Positions 36,150 through 45,303 of a DNA stretch of 64,000 nucleotides are shown here, one piece after another; positions within the stretch are counted from its first letter, which is position 1, and each line of letters opens with the position of its first letter. The notes below the pieces were generated by a model that saw only the letters and a program-made list of their open reading frames with translations, searched no databases and was not told the origin of the DNA. The stretch spans positions 62,001-126,000 of the forward strand of contig NZ_JACXAG020000004.1 of assembly GCF_014773435.2 (NCBI RefSeq), in the 5' to 3' direction. The translations under genes were made by a program, and so were the position numbers. Source of the DNA: Polycladospora coralii. Lineage in GTDB: Bacteria > Bacillota > Bacilli > Thermoactinomycetales > Thermoactinomycetaceae.

Positions 36150-37331
36150 ATGCGTGATTTTTCATTCTTAGAGTCAGAAATTAGTGATTGGAAAAAAGCG
36201 GGAACTTATCGACCGCTAACGGAAATCGAATCGGAACAAGGTACAAAAGTAGAAATTAATGGGAAGAAGGTCATTCAACTCTCCTCTAACAATTATCTAG
36301 GGTTAACTACACACCCCAAATTAAAAGAGGCAGCGATTACAGCTGTGAAAAAATATGGTGCTGGCACAGGGTCTGTCAGGACGATTGCCGGCACATTTGA
36401 TATGCATGAAGCCTTCGAAAGAGATCTTGCAAAATTTAAACATACTGAAGCAGCTCTTGTTTTTCAATCTGGGTTCACGGCTAATGTAGGTGTTTTGGCG
36501 TCAATTTTAACAGAAAATGATGTTGTGATTAGTGATGAGCTAAACCATGCTAGTATTATCGATGGTATTCGTTTGACAAAGGCAAAACGACGGATTTATC
36601 GACATGTAGATATGGAAGATCTCGAAAATGCATTAAAAGAAACACAATCGGCACGTGTGCGATTTGTCGTGACCGATGGTGTCTTTAGTATGGATGGTGA
36701 CATTGCGCCGTTACCCCAAATTGTAGCGTTATGTGAAAAATATAATGCCATTATAATGGTTGATGATGCCCATGCAAGTGGTGTATTAGGTAGGAATGGG
36801 CGTGGCACAGTCGATCACTTTGATTTAAATGGACGTGTACACATTCAAGTCGGAACCTTATCTAAAGCGGTGGGTGTACTTGGGGGGTATGTGGCCGGTC
36901 CGAAAGTATTGCGTGACTATTTAATTCATCGCGCACGTCCTTTTTTGTTTAGCACATCGCATCCCCCAGCTGTAACTGCTGCGTGTCAAGCAGCATTAGA
37001 TGTTTTACAGTCTGAACCGGAACGAATTGAAAAATTATGGGCGAATACCCGCTTTTTTAAATCGGAGATGAAAAAAAGAGGATTTGATATTGGGGTAAGT
37101 GAAACGCCTATTACCCCCATTATAGTTGGTGATGATGAGTTAACGATGAAACTATCTGACCGCTTACTCGAAGAAGGCATATATGCACAAGGCATTGCTT
37201 TTCCAACTGTACCAACTGGAAAAGCGCGTGTTCGTACAATTGTAACGGCAGACCATTCGCGTGAAGAACTTGAATTCGCTATCAATGCTTTTGATATTTG
37301 TGCAAAAGAGCTTGGGATAAAGCGCGATTGA
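36150..37331 (+). CDS. kbl: glycine C-acetyltransferase (2-amino-3-ketobutyrate CoA ligase)
   Basis: A 393-residue PLP enzyme of the alpha-oxoamine synthase family, close in length to other Kbl proteins. PLP site: MVDDAHASGVLGRNGRG and the Schiff-base lysine in VGTLSKAVGVLGG. It cleaves the Tdh product with CoA into glycine and acetyl-CoA. SD AAAGGGGTG precedes ATG 36150. BioF-like and KBL enzymes are hard to separate, but the neighbour tdh decides. Confidence 0.95.
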   Translation: MRDFSFLESEISDWKKAGTYRPLTEIESEQGTKVEINGKKVIQLSSNNYLGLTTHPKLKEAAITAVKKYGAGTGSVRTIAGTFDMHEAFERDLAKFKHTEAALVFQSGFTANVGVLASILTENDVVISDELNHASIIDGIRLTKAKRRIYRHVDMEDLENALKETQSARVRFVVTDGVFSMDGDIAPLPQIVALCEKYNAIIMVDDAHASGVLGRNGRGTVDHFDLNGRVHIQVGTLSKAVGVLGGYVAGPKVLRDYLIHRARPFLFSTSHPPAVTAACQAALDVLQSEPERIEKLWANTRFFKSEMKKRGFDIGVSETPITPIIVGDDELTMKLSDRLLEEGIYAQGIAFPTVPTGKARVRTIVTADHSREELEFAINAFDICAKELGIKRD

Positions 37332-37375
37332 GTCAACTGGAACGAAAGTCTCTCAAACAGAATATAGAAAAAACA

Positions 37376-37405
37376 TTGACAAAATACTGTTTTTAACGAT
37401 ATGTT
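37376..37405 (+). promoter_or_regulatory. sigma-A promoter of the SDR gene
   Basis: TTGACA (37376-37381), an 18-base spacer, TATGTT (37400-37405). An inverted repeat TACTGT ... ACAGTA spans the spacer and -10 and may be an operator. Confidence 0.6.
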
Positions 37406-37488
37406 GTACAGTAGAGGTTGTATAAGCGCGTTTATAATAGTATTTGAAGTAATTTATTAGATTTTGTAGACAAAGGAGAGAGATAATC

Positions 37489-38256
37489 GTGAAAGGTAAA
37501 ACAATTATCGTAACAGGCGGAAGTAATGGAATGGGAAAAGCCATCGCAGCTAAATTATGTCAAGAAGGGGCCAATGTTGTCATTTCTGGTCGTAATGAAG
37601 AACGCTTACAAAGTGCCAAAGAAGAAATGGAAACATTTCCAGGGCAAGTCCTAGCTGTGCCAATGGATGTAAGAGAACTAGATCAGGTTGAGAATATGAT
37701 GGATAAAGCATACGAAACTTTTGGTCAAGTGGACCATTTGGTGAATAATGCAGCGGGTAACTTTGTAGTAGCAGCAGAAGAGCTATCTACGAATGGTTGG
37801 CATTCTGTCATTAATATCGTATTAAATGGTACATGGTATTGCTCACAAACATTAGCTAAAAAATGGATTGAAACGAAACATAAAGGCTCCATTCTAAATA
37901 TCGTAGCTACATATGCTTGGACAGGAGCAGCAGGCGTGGTTCATTCTGCATCTGCTAAGGCAGGGGTATTAGCTATGAGTCAAACACTTGCAGTTGAATG
38001 GGGAAGTAAGTATGGCATCCGTGTGAATTGTATTGCACCTGGAGCAATTGAGAATACAGGTGGAACGGATAAATTGGTAGCGAACGAAAAAGTGTATAAA
38101 ATGGTTGAACAAACGATTCCTTTAAAACGTTTCGGACGCCCAGATGAAATCGCTGGATTGGCTAAATTCTTAATGTCAGATGAAGCCGCTTACATTAATG
38201 GTGAAGTTATTACAATGGATGGTGGTTATTGGCTGACAGGTACACGCTTTGCCTAA
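37489..38256 (+). CDS. fadH: 2,4-dienoyl-CoA reductase-like SDR
   Basis: A 255-residue SDR closest to B. subtilis FadH. TGGSNGMGKAIA is the nucleotide motif and NNAAGNF the structural motif. In the catalytic region VVHSASAKAG the usual Tyr of YxxxK is Ser, as in the DECR subgroup, while the upstream TYAW motif is kept. This argues for enoyl-type reduction of unsaturated CoA thioesters rather than a classical ketoreductase. GTG 37489 follows AAAGGAGAG. It has its own promoter and a terminator at 38266. Confidence 0.82.
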   Translation: MKGKTIIVTGGSNGMGKAIAAKLCQEGANVVISGRNEERLQSAKEEMETFPGQVLAVPMDVRELDQVENMMDKAYETFGQVDHLVNNAAGNFVVAAEELSTNGWHSVINIVLNGTWYCSQTLAKKWIETKHKGSILNIVATYAWTGAAGVVHSASAKAGVLAMSQTLAVEWGSKYGIRVNCIAPGAIENTGGTDKLVANEKVYKMVEQTIPLKRFGRPDEIAGLAKFLMSDEAAYINGEVITMDGGYWLTGTRFA

Positions 38257-38265
38257 TTACAATGA

Positions 38266-38290
38266 AGCATCCTACGGGGTGCTTTTTTTT
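38266..38290 (+). terminator. terminator of the SDR gene
   Basis: AGCATCC-TACG-GGGTGCT followed by T-run. Confidence 0.88.
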
Positions 38291-38385
38291 ATATAAAGCT
38301 TTTAGCCCGAGTTCATTTTCTTTATTGGGAAATTTGACGTATGATAGATGTCATAACGGGAGTATTCTAATGTGAGGGATCGCAG

Positions 38386-39192
38386 ATGAAAAAATGGCGT
38401 TTTTTACCCTATAAAAAGTATCAAGGTGCATACAACATGGCTATCGATGAAGCGATTATGGAAGCGATGCGGGAGAAAACTGTAGAACCTACCATTCGGT
38501 TTTATGGTTGGATGCCAACTACATTATCAATTGGTTATTTTCAGCGAGTAGAAGAAGAAATTGATTTACAGCAACTAAAAAGACAACAAATCGACTTAGT
38601 GAGAAGAATGACGGGAGGGCGTGCCGTTCTTCATGATCAAGAATTGACTTATAGCATTATCATGCCAGAAAACTACCCTGGACTTCCACACACAATTAGC
38701 GAATCTTATCGCATTCTTAGTACCGGGTTACTACTTGGGTATAAAAAACTAGGAATTGATGCGGAATTAGCAAAACCGAGCCGGAAAAAGGAACCTATTT
38801 TATCGGCCGCTTGTTTTGATCAGCCGTCAGATTATGAACTCATTGTAGGAGGTAAGAAGATGGCCGGAAGTGCACAATTGCGTCAGCGCGGTGTTGTTTT
38901 ACAGCATGGTTCCATATTGGTTCACTTTAACAAAGATAAGTTACGCTCATTATTAAAACATAGAAATGATCAACAATTAAAAGTGCATTTTGCCAATCAT
39001 GCTAGTGCTATAAATGAACGATGTGATCATCCTCGTTCGTTTCAAGAGATACAACATGCATTTCATCAAGGGTTTTCGGAAGCCTTACAAGATGAACTAA
39101 GCCGTGAAGAGCTTACTCTAAAGGAGAAGAAAAGGGTAGAAGCACTGGCGCGAGAAAAGTATACTATGGATACATGGAATTTTAAACGTTAA
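38386..39192 (+). CDS. lipM: octanoyltransferase LipM (lipoate-protein ligase A family)
   Basis: A 268-residue LplA-like protein. NMAIDEAIMEAM near the start, TIRFYGWMPTTLSIGYFQ, VRRMTGGRAVLHDQELTYS and AACFDQPSDYELIVGGKKMAG, with the acyl-accepting cysteine in AACFD and lysine in KKMAG, match LipM, which moves octanoate from ACP to GcvH for lipoate assembly. The C-terminal accessory domain of true LplA is absent. In B. subtilis lipM lies beside mntR; here it is about 12 kb away. Confidence 0.88.
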   Translation: MKKWRFLPYKKYQGAYNMAIDEAIMEAMREKTVEPTIRFYGWMPTTLSIGYFQRVEEEIDLQQLKRQQIDLVRRMTGGRAVLHDQELTYSIIMPENYPGLPHTISESYRILSTGLLLGYKKLGIDAELAKPSRKKEPILSAACFDQPSDYELIVGGKKMAGSAQLRQRGVVLQHGSILVHFNKDKLRSLLKHRNDQQLKVHFANHASAINERCDHPRSFQEIQHAFHQGFSEALQDELSREELTLKEKKRVEALAREKYTMDTWNFKR

Positions 39193-39431
39193 TATATCAT
39201 TAAATGTTTATGGTTTAAATAGTTTTAATGCGCATGTGGTGGGCGAATTTAGCCCTATTCTGATTGAATTACTAGGATAAATAATACAATTATATGGTCT
39301 TATTCAAGGATCGAAAAGACTTGAAAGGGAATTTTTTCTTGCTTTTTGATAAGCATATGATAGCATAATAACTGTATCATACTATGCTTTTTTCGTATTC
39401 ATTTATCTTTTATAGAGTAGGGGAACCACAG

Positions 39432-41300
39432 TTGAAACAAGAATCTAGTAAGAATGGACATTGCTATGAGGACTTTGAAGTTGTAGATGTAATCAAATTT
39501 TTTTCTGGTGAGCTTATTGAAGCTAGAGGACCAGATGGTAAGATCGTATACTTACAAAATATAAAAGCGTCACGTAGCTATTTCCCTAGTGAATTTCAGG
39601 ATGCTTTACGTAAACTGAAAAATCCACACATTGCCCCTATTTTTGATGTATTGGTGGATAAAGATCGTTTGGTTTTGGTCCATCCACCACTGAAGGGGGA
39701 GCCGCTTTCTTTAGTTGTTAATAAAAATCATGTGATGGATCCCGAACAAGCGATGCGTGTGGTATTAAAGTTATTTAAGACAGTTCGTATTCTAGAACAG
39801 TTACCAGTAGCGATGCGTGCGCCACTTGATCCGAGAAACATTTTATTAGATGGCGAAAATCCGATGGTTTTATTCTTGCATTTAAAGACCGACACGAGTC
39901 AGTACGATAATGACTTGAAGTGGCGTGATCTCCTTTATTTCTTGCTTGTGGGGGAATCTCCCGATGCTAGTTTAAAACAAAGCAAACGAGCTTTGGAATT
40001 AAAAGGTGTTCCAGATGCAATTATTAAAATAGCCATGAGTTCGTTAGACAAAAAACAAGGTTTTCAAGAAGTTTTGCGCGATTTACAAACCTATGTAGCG
40101 GGTAATTCAATCAAGCGTAAAAAAGAAAAAAAACCATTAGAGAAAAAAAGAGTGAAAGCATTAGTTGGTATTCCCGCAGTAAGTATCCTAATCTTAACTA
40201 CAATTACACTATACCAACTTAATGACGGTGAATGGACCAGTAGCATTTTACGTGCAATTACCGGCGGTGCTTATGGGAATGTAATTGAAACAAAAGAACA
40301 AGGGGAACCGATTGTTTTCGAACAAAATAAGAACAAATATAAAATGAAACAAACCTTAGAAGGTAACAACCAATTAATTGGTGATTTTGTTCTGAAAGAA
40401 TTGAAGCTCTTTGAAGGCTATTTGGAGACCGTAGATGAACTAACCGCCTACGGTGTACGTGTAGATAAGAGTGGAAAGATAGGTATTTATATCAAACGTG
40501 GAGATATACTGCAGTATATTGGTGATTCCGGTGATCGTTTTGTTTTAAAACCAGGCGAAACATACAGCTTTCAAATTTTTTATTTTCCAGGAGAGCCGAT
40601 CCATGTTTCGATCATTGAAAAAGGTACGAATGAGCGATGGACACTTGTCGGATCTGAAGCTGTTAATTCACCATTAAAAATGCGTTTTACAGGATCAGCC
40701 GGCGATAGGTTGTATACACCTACGATTAAAAGAACAGATCGCACTACAATTGGGCGCGAGTGGATGAAAAATCAGCCGTGGAAAATAAATATCGGACAAG
40801 CAATCTTAAACAAGAGACAGACAGAACGTTTAAGCCTAGATGTATATCCACAATCTACAGTTAGTTTGACCAATACAGATGCGAAGAACTTTACGTATCA
40901 ACCCCCAGTAGGTGTTGTTGAAGAACCACAATTGTTTATGATGCTTAATTTTTTAGATGGTAGTAACTACAGTTTTATATGGAAAGATGATAATTTAATT
41001 CTTAAAGAGGGTGGGTTTAAATCGGATAAGAGACCCATCGCAAGTGATAAAATGATGGATTGGAAATATGATCCTGAGAAACCAGTAGAAATTTCGGCTT
41101 CTACACGCTCGAATGACTTGACGATTGTACTCTCGCAAGGGGATCAAAAGTATAAATTTGAATACTCTACGGAGGGCCTGCCGATTTCCTTAAAAGAAGT
41201 GACACTGGCAAATCCTAAGGGTTTCTCACTAATCGGGGATCCAGTTGGTGGCGGTGCGAATCAGGATAAAGCATATTTAAATAATAGGAAGATCGAATAG
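39432..41300 (+). CDS. membrane-anchored pseudokinase with large extracytoplasmic domain
   Basis: A 622-residue protein. Residues 1-225 have a eukaryotic-like kinase fold: IVYLQNIKASR may carry the ATP lysine, and MRAPLDPRNILLDG aligns with HRDxKPxNILL, but the catalytic Asp is Pro and the DFG motif is missing, so it should not phosphorylate. A basic stretch and one TM (about 243-262) follow, then about 360 residues outside the membrane with no family I recognise. The layout recalls EssB/YukC-like pseudokinases. TTG 39432 follows AGGGGA; the upstream ATG at 39384 lacks an SD. Confidence 0.65.
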   Translation: MKQESSKNGHCYEDFEVVDVIKFFSGELIEARGPDGKIVYLQNIKASRSYFPSEFQDALRKLKNPHIAPIFDVLVDKDRLVLVHPPLKGEPLSLVVNKNHVMDPEQAMRVVLKLFKTVRILEQLPVAMRAPLDPRNILLDGENPMVLFLHLKTDTSQYDNDLKWRDLLYFLLVGESPDASLKQSKRALELKGVPDAIIKIAMSSLDKKQGFQEVLRDLQTYVAGNSIKRKKEKKPLEKKRVKALVGIPAVSILILTTITLYQLNDGEWTSSILRAITGGAYGNVIETKEQGEPIVFEQNKNKYKMKQTLEGNNQLIGDFVLKELKLFEGYLETVDELTAYGVRVDKSGKIGIYIKRGDILQYIGDSGDRFVLKPGETYSFQIFYFPGEPIHVSIIEKGTNERWTLVGSEAVNSPLKMRFTGSAGDRLYTPTIKRTDRTTIGREWMKNQPWKINIGQAILNKRQTERLSLDVYPQSTVSLTNTDAKNFTYQPPVGVVEEPQLFMMLNFLDGSNYSFIWKDDNLILKEGGFKSDKRPIASDKMMDWKYDPEKPVEISASTRSNDLTIVLSQGDQKYKFEYSTEGLPISLKEVTLANPKGFSLIGDPVGGGANQDKAYLNNRKIE

Positions 41301-41302
41301 GA

Positions 41303-41348
41303 TGATACTGTCTCAAATGTAGATTGCTACTTTTGAGACAGTATTTTT
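41303..41348 (+). terminator. terminator of the pseudokinase gene
   Basis: Arms ATACTGTCTCAAA/TTTGAGACAGTAT and T-run. Confidence 0.9.
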
Positions 41349-41394
41349 TAAATAGACAATCCCTTATTTATGAAAGAAATAATTTGCTTAATAG

Positions 41395-41426
41395 TTGCGA
41401 TTAAATAGTTTAGATGGTATACTACA
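41395..41426 (+). promoter_or_regulatory. marR promoter with overlapping operator site 1
   Basis: TTGCGA (41395-41400), a 17-base spacer, TGG-TATACT (hexamer 41418-41423): an ideal extended sigma-A promoter. The operator ATAGTTTAGAT-GG-TATACT (41407-41425) covers the spacer end and the -10, and repeats at 42094-42113. The transcript start is predicted at or within a base or two of the ATG at 41430. Confidence 0.75.
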
Positions 41427-41429
41427 TGT

Positions 41430-41903
41430 ATGAAGAACAAAAAAGTTATTACGACAAACGATATAAGTAGCAGTCAGCATATTGGGAAGCTGATTTTTCA
41501 ACTTCAACGCCTTGAACGCAATCCACGTGCTTTTGGTGAAGCTGGGACTTTAACTCCAAGTGAAATCCATGCAGTTGATGCGATTGGAGAGGATGGAAAT
41601 ATCTTGATGAGTCAATTAGCTGAGCGGCTCGGTGTGACGAAAGGAGCAATCACACAAGTTATTAGTAAGCTGGAAAAAAAAGGGATTACATTTCGAGCCA
41701 CACATCCTGAGGATTCAAGGGCAGTATTGATTTCATTGACAGAGAAAGGAGAGATAGCATTTCGCGCACATATGGAGCTCCATGCTCAATTTAATCAAAA
41801 GCTTAGGGAAGAGTTAAGTTTAGATGAAATTGCCATTTTTGAAAAATGTATAAAAACTTTTACGAGTTTATTGAATCGAGAAAATGAGCGAAAATCAAAA
41901 TAG
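41430..41903 (+). CDS. MarR-family transcriptional regulator
   Basis: A 157-residue winged-helix repressor. The recognition region is LTPSEIHAVDAIGEDGNILMSQLAERLGVTKGAITQVISKLEKKG with the wing ATHPEDSRAVLISLTEKG; helices at both ends form the dimer. No SD precedes ATG 41430 and the predicted transcript starts at about the A of the ATG, suggesting a leaderless message. A matching operator before the downstream permease gene indicates that it controls itself and that transporter. The ligand is unknown. Confidence 0.88.
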   Translation: MKNKKVITTNDISSSQHIGKLIFQLQRLERNPRAFGEAGTLTPSEIHAVDAIGEDGNILMSQLAERLGVTKGAITQVISKLEKKGITFRATHPEDSRAVLISLTEKGEIAFRAHMELHAQFNQKLREELSLDEIAIFEKCIKTFTSLLNRENERKSK

Positions 41904-42073
41904 ATTAGCTACAGATGTGTTCTTGTTGGTGTTCTCTTCTTTTCATTCTTTTAACATATAGATAAATTGACTCAATCAAGTATCAATTTGGGTTCACTTA
42001 TATACACATACATATGTATCATGTGCAATAGCTTGCTTAACAAATTTTTACGATTACAAGTGAATTTTTCTTA

Positions 42074-42113
42074 TTGCATTTTTTTTAGCCATAAAGTATA
42101 GTATCTAAACTAT
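42074..42113 (+). promoter_or_regulatory. permease promoter with operator site 2
   Basis: TTGCAT (42074-42079), 17 bases, TATAGT (42097-42102). The sequence 42094-42113 is, in inverted orientation, 17/20 identical to operator site 1. It is itself an inverted repeat TATAGT-n6-ACTATA at 42097-42114. Confidence 0.75.
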
Positions 42114-42127
42114 ATGAGGTGAGCTCA

Positions 42128-42193
42128 ATGAGTTCGCCATACAAAAATATACCTATCAAAAAGTATTTTTATTTTCACCATATTTTTAATTAA
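42128..42193 (+). CDS. 21-codon leader ORF before the permease
   Basis: ATG 42128 to TAA 42191-42193 encodes a small peptide that starts MSSPYKNIP and ends FHHIFN. GAGGTGAG at 42116-42123 is a good SD, so it should be translated. It ends 11 bases before the permease ATG, overlapping the permease SD AAGGAGTG region. It could be a coupling peptide or a small membrane-associated partner. Confidence 0.5.
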   Translation: MSSPYKNIPIKKYFYFHHIFN

Positions 42194-42204
42194 GGAGTGA
42201 TTAA

Positions 42205-43134
42205 ATGGGGATTATTTTTGCAATTTTATCAGCCTGCACTTTTGCTGTTAACAATGTGATGATAAAAAAGGGTATCAAGCAAGATGCTAATGGTGATAAT
42301 GGCTTATTTATAACTGTTCTTATGAATGTAATTCTTTTGGGTTTACTTTGCATAGTAAATATTTTGTTAAGAGGGTGGAATCCACAATTTTCGTGGAAAG
42401 CTTTCATCTTTTTTGCACTTGCGGGTTTGTGTACAACAGGGGTAGGAAGGCTGACGTTATTTTCAAGTATTTCATATATTGGCCCTTCAAAAGCTTCTGC
42501 CATTCGTAATACGACTCCCATTTTTACAACTATGTTTGCGCTCCTTTTTCTGGCTGAGGAAGTTACACTTATTCCAGCTATTGGAATGGCACTGTTGCTT
42601 GGAGGAATATTAAATGAGGGATTTCGACTTTCTAATTCGACGACAGCAAAACATCAGCAAACTCAATTCTCTTCTTCTATGGATTCTAAAAGATATCAGA
42701 ATATAGGATTTGGCTTTGCTTTATTTGCTGCTTTTATCTTTGGTGTGGGTCAAGGCATTCGAAAACAAGGTTTAATCGAAATGGATGATGCTTTTTTCGG
42801 TGTGTGGGTTGGAGCGCTGGCTTCTTTTATTTTCGTACTCCTTTATCAAAGTGCTCGTAGGGAATTGATTACAAATATAAAGAATAATTTTACTGTGGTT
42901 AACCCTTACTTTATGATTGCGGGAGTTTTAACAAGCTTAGGTCCATTATTTTTTTTCCTTGCTGCTCAAACGATGCAAGTTACCTATGTAAGTGTTATTG
43001 CTGCAGCAGAACCGCTTATCACTGTATTCATTAGTACAGTCATCTTTAGTGGGTTAGAATCAATTAGCAAATATACTTGGCTATCAATTGCCCTCATGTT
43101 CTTCGGAACAGTTCTGATTTCAATCAATGTATAA
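42205..43134 (+). CDS. DMT/EamA-family permease
   Basis: A 309-residue drug/metabolite transporter with about ten TM helices in two EamA repeats. The second repeat opens near residue 165 (GFGFALFAAFIFGVGQGIR). Typical EamA motifs are FALAGLCTTGVGRLTLFSSIS and VSVIAAAEPLITVFIS. The direction and substrate are unknown; control by the adjacent MarR and the presence of a catabolic-type dehydrogenase downstream suggest a small amphipathic metabolite. The SD is AAGGAGTGA before ATG 42205. Confidence 0.88.
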   Translation: MGIIFAILSACTFAVNNVMIKKGIKQDANGDNGLFITVLMNVILLGLLCIVNILLRGWNPQFSWKAFIFFALAGLCTTGVGRLTLFSSISYIGPSKASAIRNTTPIFTTMFALLFLAEEVTLIPAIGMALLLGGILNEGFRLSNSTTAKHQQTQFSSSMDSKRYQNIGFGFALFAAFIFGVGQGIRKQGLIEMDDAFFGVWVGALASFIFVLLYQSARRELITNIKNNFTVVNPYFMIAGVLTSLGPLFFFLAAQTMQVTYVSVIAAAEPLITVFISTVIFSGLESISKYTWLSIALMFFGTVLISINV

Positions 43135-43164
43135 AAATATGACAATAATAAGGGAGATACGAAA

Positions 43165-44244
43165 ATGAAAGAGCATATTCTGGTTGTGGGTGGATATGGA
43201 CATGTAGGACAGCAGATTTGCCGGAAACTTGGGAATATTTATCCTGGCAAGGTAATTGCAGCAGGAAGAAGTTCGAATAAAGCAGTAGAATTTTGTGATA
43301 CAACTAACGGTACAGTTATACCCCTTGAATTAGATATTACAAAGCCACTGCCAACTGATTTGTTTGATACAATTAAATTGGTTGTAATGTGTCTGGATCA
43401 AAAGGATACAAATTTTGTACGCGCTTGTTTTAGTAATCAAGTATACTATATTGATATTTCCGCAGATTATTCATTCTTAAGAGAGATAGAATCGTTGGAA
43501 GCAGTCGTAGATAATCATGGAGCAGCTGCAGTTTTAAGTGTTGGCTTAGCACCGGGTCTTACAAATTTATTAGCTAGCCATGTAAAAAGCTATCTAGATT
43601 ATACTGAGGAAATAGATATATATGTCATGCTAGGTTTGGGTGATCAGCATGGTACAGCAGCGATTGAGTGGACAATAGATAACATGAATAAAAAATTTCA
43701 TATTTATTCAAATCGGGAAATGATGAAGGTAGAAGCACTTAGTGATGGGAAGAAAACCTATTTTGGAAAGGAAATTGGAAAAAGAACGGGGTACCGTTTT
43801 AATTTTTCAGATCAGCATTCCCTGTCTCGAACCTTACAGGTACCGACCGTGTCTACCCGAATTTGTTTTGATTCCTCATTTAATATGAATATCTTCTTGC
43901 TTCTTAAGCGAATAGGGATGTTTCATTTTATAAAATACCGATTTTTCCGCAAAATAATGGTGGGACTTTTCAGTAAGATAAGATTGGGAAAAGAAATATA
44001 TGCATTGAAACTCGATGTATTTGGAAAGATAGGCGGAAAGAAAGTTATTGCAGAGTGTGATATTCACGGTCGAAAAGAAGCATCCATAACGGCTACCATA
44101 GCAGCACGGGTATGTGAAAAATTATATACGGCTAAAGGCTTAAAAGGGGTCTATCATTTGGAAGAGTTATTTGATATATCTTCATTCTATCCAGATATCA
44201 CCGCGCCGAAAGTCCGTATAACTGAAGTGAGTAAAAGAAATTAA
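43165..44244 (+). CDS. saccharopine dehydrogenase-like NAD(P)-binding protein
   Basis: A 359-residue protein with an N-terminal Rossmann fold (ILVVGGYGHVGQQICRKL) and the body of the saccharopine dehydrogenase/homospermidine synthase-like family, including AVLSVGLAPGLTNLLASH. The C-terminal third is divergent. It starts 30 bases after the permease gene with SD AAGGGAG and no terminator between, so it is cotranscribed and probably works on the same compound. The exact reaction is unknown. Confidence 0.75.
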   Translation: MKEHILVVGGYGHVGQQICRKLGNIYPGKVIAAGRSSNKAVEFCDTTNGTVIPLELDITKPLPTDLFDTIKLVVMCLDQKDTNFVRACFSNQVYYIDISADYSFLREIESLEAVVDNHGAAAVLSVGLAPGLTNLLASHVKSYLDYTEEIDIYVMLGLGDQHGTAAIEWTIDNMNKKFHIYSNREMMKVEALSDGKKTYFGKEIGKRTGYRFNFSDQHSLSRTLQVPTVSTRICFDSSFNMNIFLLLKRIGMFHFIKYRFFRKIMVGLFSKIRLGKEIYALKLDVFGKIGGKKVIAECDIHGRKEASITATIAARVCEKLYTAKGLKGVYHLEELFDISSFYPDITAPKVRITEVSKRN

Positions 44245-44309
44245 TATCATCCTATTTAAATCCATCCATACGATTTGATTGGGTATAGTCAACATAGCCG
44301 AGGGATATG

Positions 44310-44339
44310 AATCAGGTGGAGTATAGGCTCCACCTGATT
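44310..44339. repeat. dispersed palindromic element, copy 3 (hairpin core)
   Basis: AATCAGGTGGAG-TATAGG-CTCCACCTGATT, a 12-bp perfect stem between convergent genes, 4 bases from the end of dat. It may also serve as their terminator. Confidence 0.7.
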
Positions 44340-44343
44340 AGGC

Positions 44344-45174
44344 TCATTTACCAATCAGATGTTCAAAAGCTTCTTGTAATTGCTTCGTCATGATACCCGG
44401 CCGGCCTGTACCTACTTTTTTATCATTAATTTGTACAATCGGACATATTTCCATATTGGTGCTGGTCATAAAGCATTCTTCTGCAGATTCTAAAGCATTT
44501 TCTGAAATCGCACTTTCTTTAGTAGAAATACACAACTTATCGGCTAAGTTTAACACAATTGAACGAGTCACACCGTTTAATATTAGGTGATTAGCAGGGT
44601 GTGTGTATAGGGTTTGATTGTGTACGACGAAAATGTTGGTTGAACTTCCTTCAGTAACATAGCCATCTCTTATGAGAATGGCTTCTTGTGCTTCACGTTC
44701 GATCGCTTCTTGCTTAGCTAAGCAAGCACCTAGTAAATTTAAACTTTTAATGTCACACCGTAGCCAGCGGATATCAGGGGTTGTAATGGCACAAACACCT
44801 TCATTCAAAGCGGAAATGGGTCGGTTCGTATTTTGGGGATAAGCGATGACAACGGGTTGGATCGTACCAGGAAACGCATGACTACGTGGAGCGACCCCGC
44901 GACTGATCTGTAGATAAATATTTCCGGTCTCTAACTGGGCTTGTTCGATAAGTTGCAATAATAACTGCTTTAATTGTTGAATGGGGTAAGGAAGCTCTAT
45001 TTTAATGGCTGTACTACTTCGTACAAAACGATCTAAATGTGCATCTAAATAAAAAGGCTTTTTATTATAGATACGAATGACTTCATATACGCCATCCCCA
45101 AACTGATAAGCGCGATCTTCAATATCTATATTTACCGCACTTCTTTTTTTGATTTGATCATGATAAAGAAGCAT
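44344..45174 (-). CDS. dat: D-amino acid aminotransferase (class IV PLP)
   Basis: A 276-residue fold-type IV aminotransferase close to B. subtilis Dat. IDIEDRAYQFGDGVYEVIR is the N-terminal signature, RGVAPRSHAFP the substrate loop, LRCDIKSLNLL holds the PLP lysine, and VTEGSSTNIFVV the phosphate-binding region. It makes D-glutamate or other D-amino acids from D-alanine, feeding peptidoglycan or spore components. The SD is AGAAGG 7 bases before ATG 45174. Confidence 0.9.
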   Translation of the reverse strand: MLLYHDQIKKRSAVNIDIEDRAYQFGDGVYEVIRIYNKKPFYLDAHLDRFVRSSTAIKIELPYPIQQLKQLLLQLIEQAQLETGNIYLQISRGVAPRSHAFPGTIQPVVIAYPQNTNRPISALNEGVCAITTPDIRWLRCDIKSLNLLGACLAKQEAIEREAQEAILIRDGYVTEGSSTNIFVVHNQTLYTHPANHLILNGVTRSIVLNLADKLCISTKESAISENALESAEECFMTSTNMEICPIVQINDKKVGTGRPGIMTKQLQEAFEHLIGK

Positions 45175-45303
45175 ACTTCAACCTTCTTTCTATTTTACGT
45201 ATACGCTAAAATAAACATGCAGGGAGTAGATCAGTGGTGTCGACTAACCAAACTACACGATGCCCGGATTAACATACATAAAAAGGCAAGTTGTGACCTC
45301 ATT

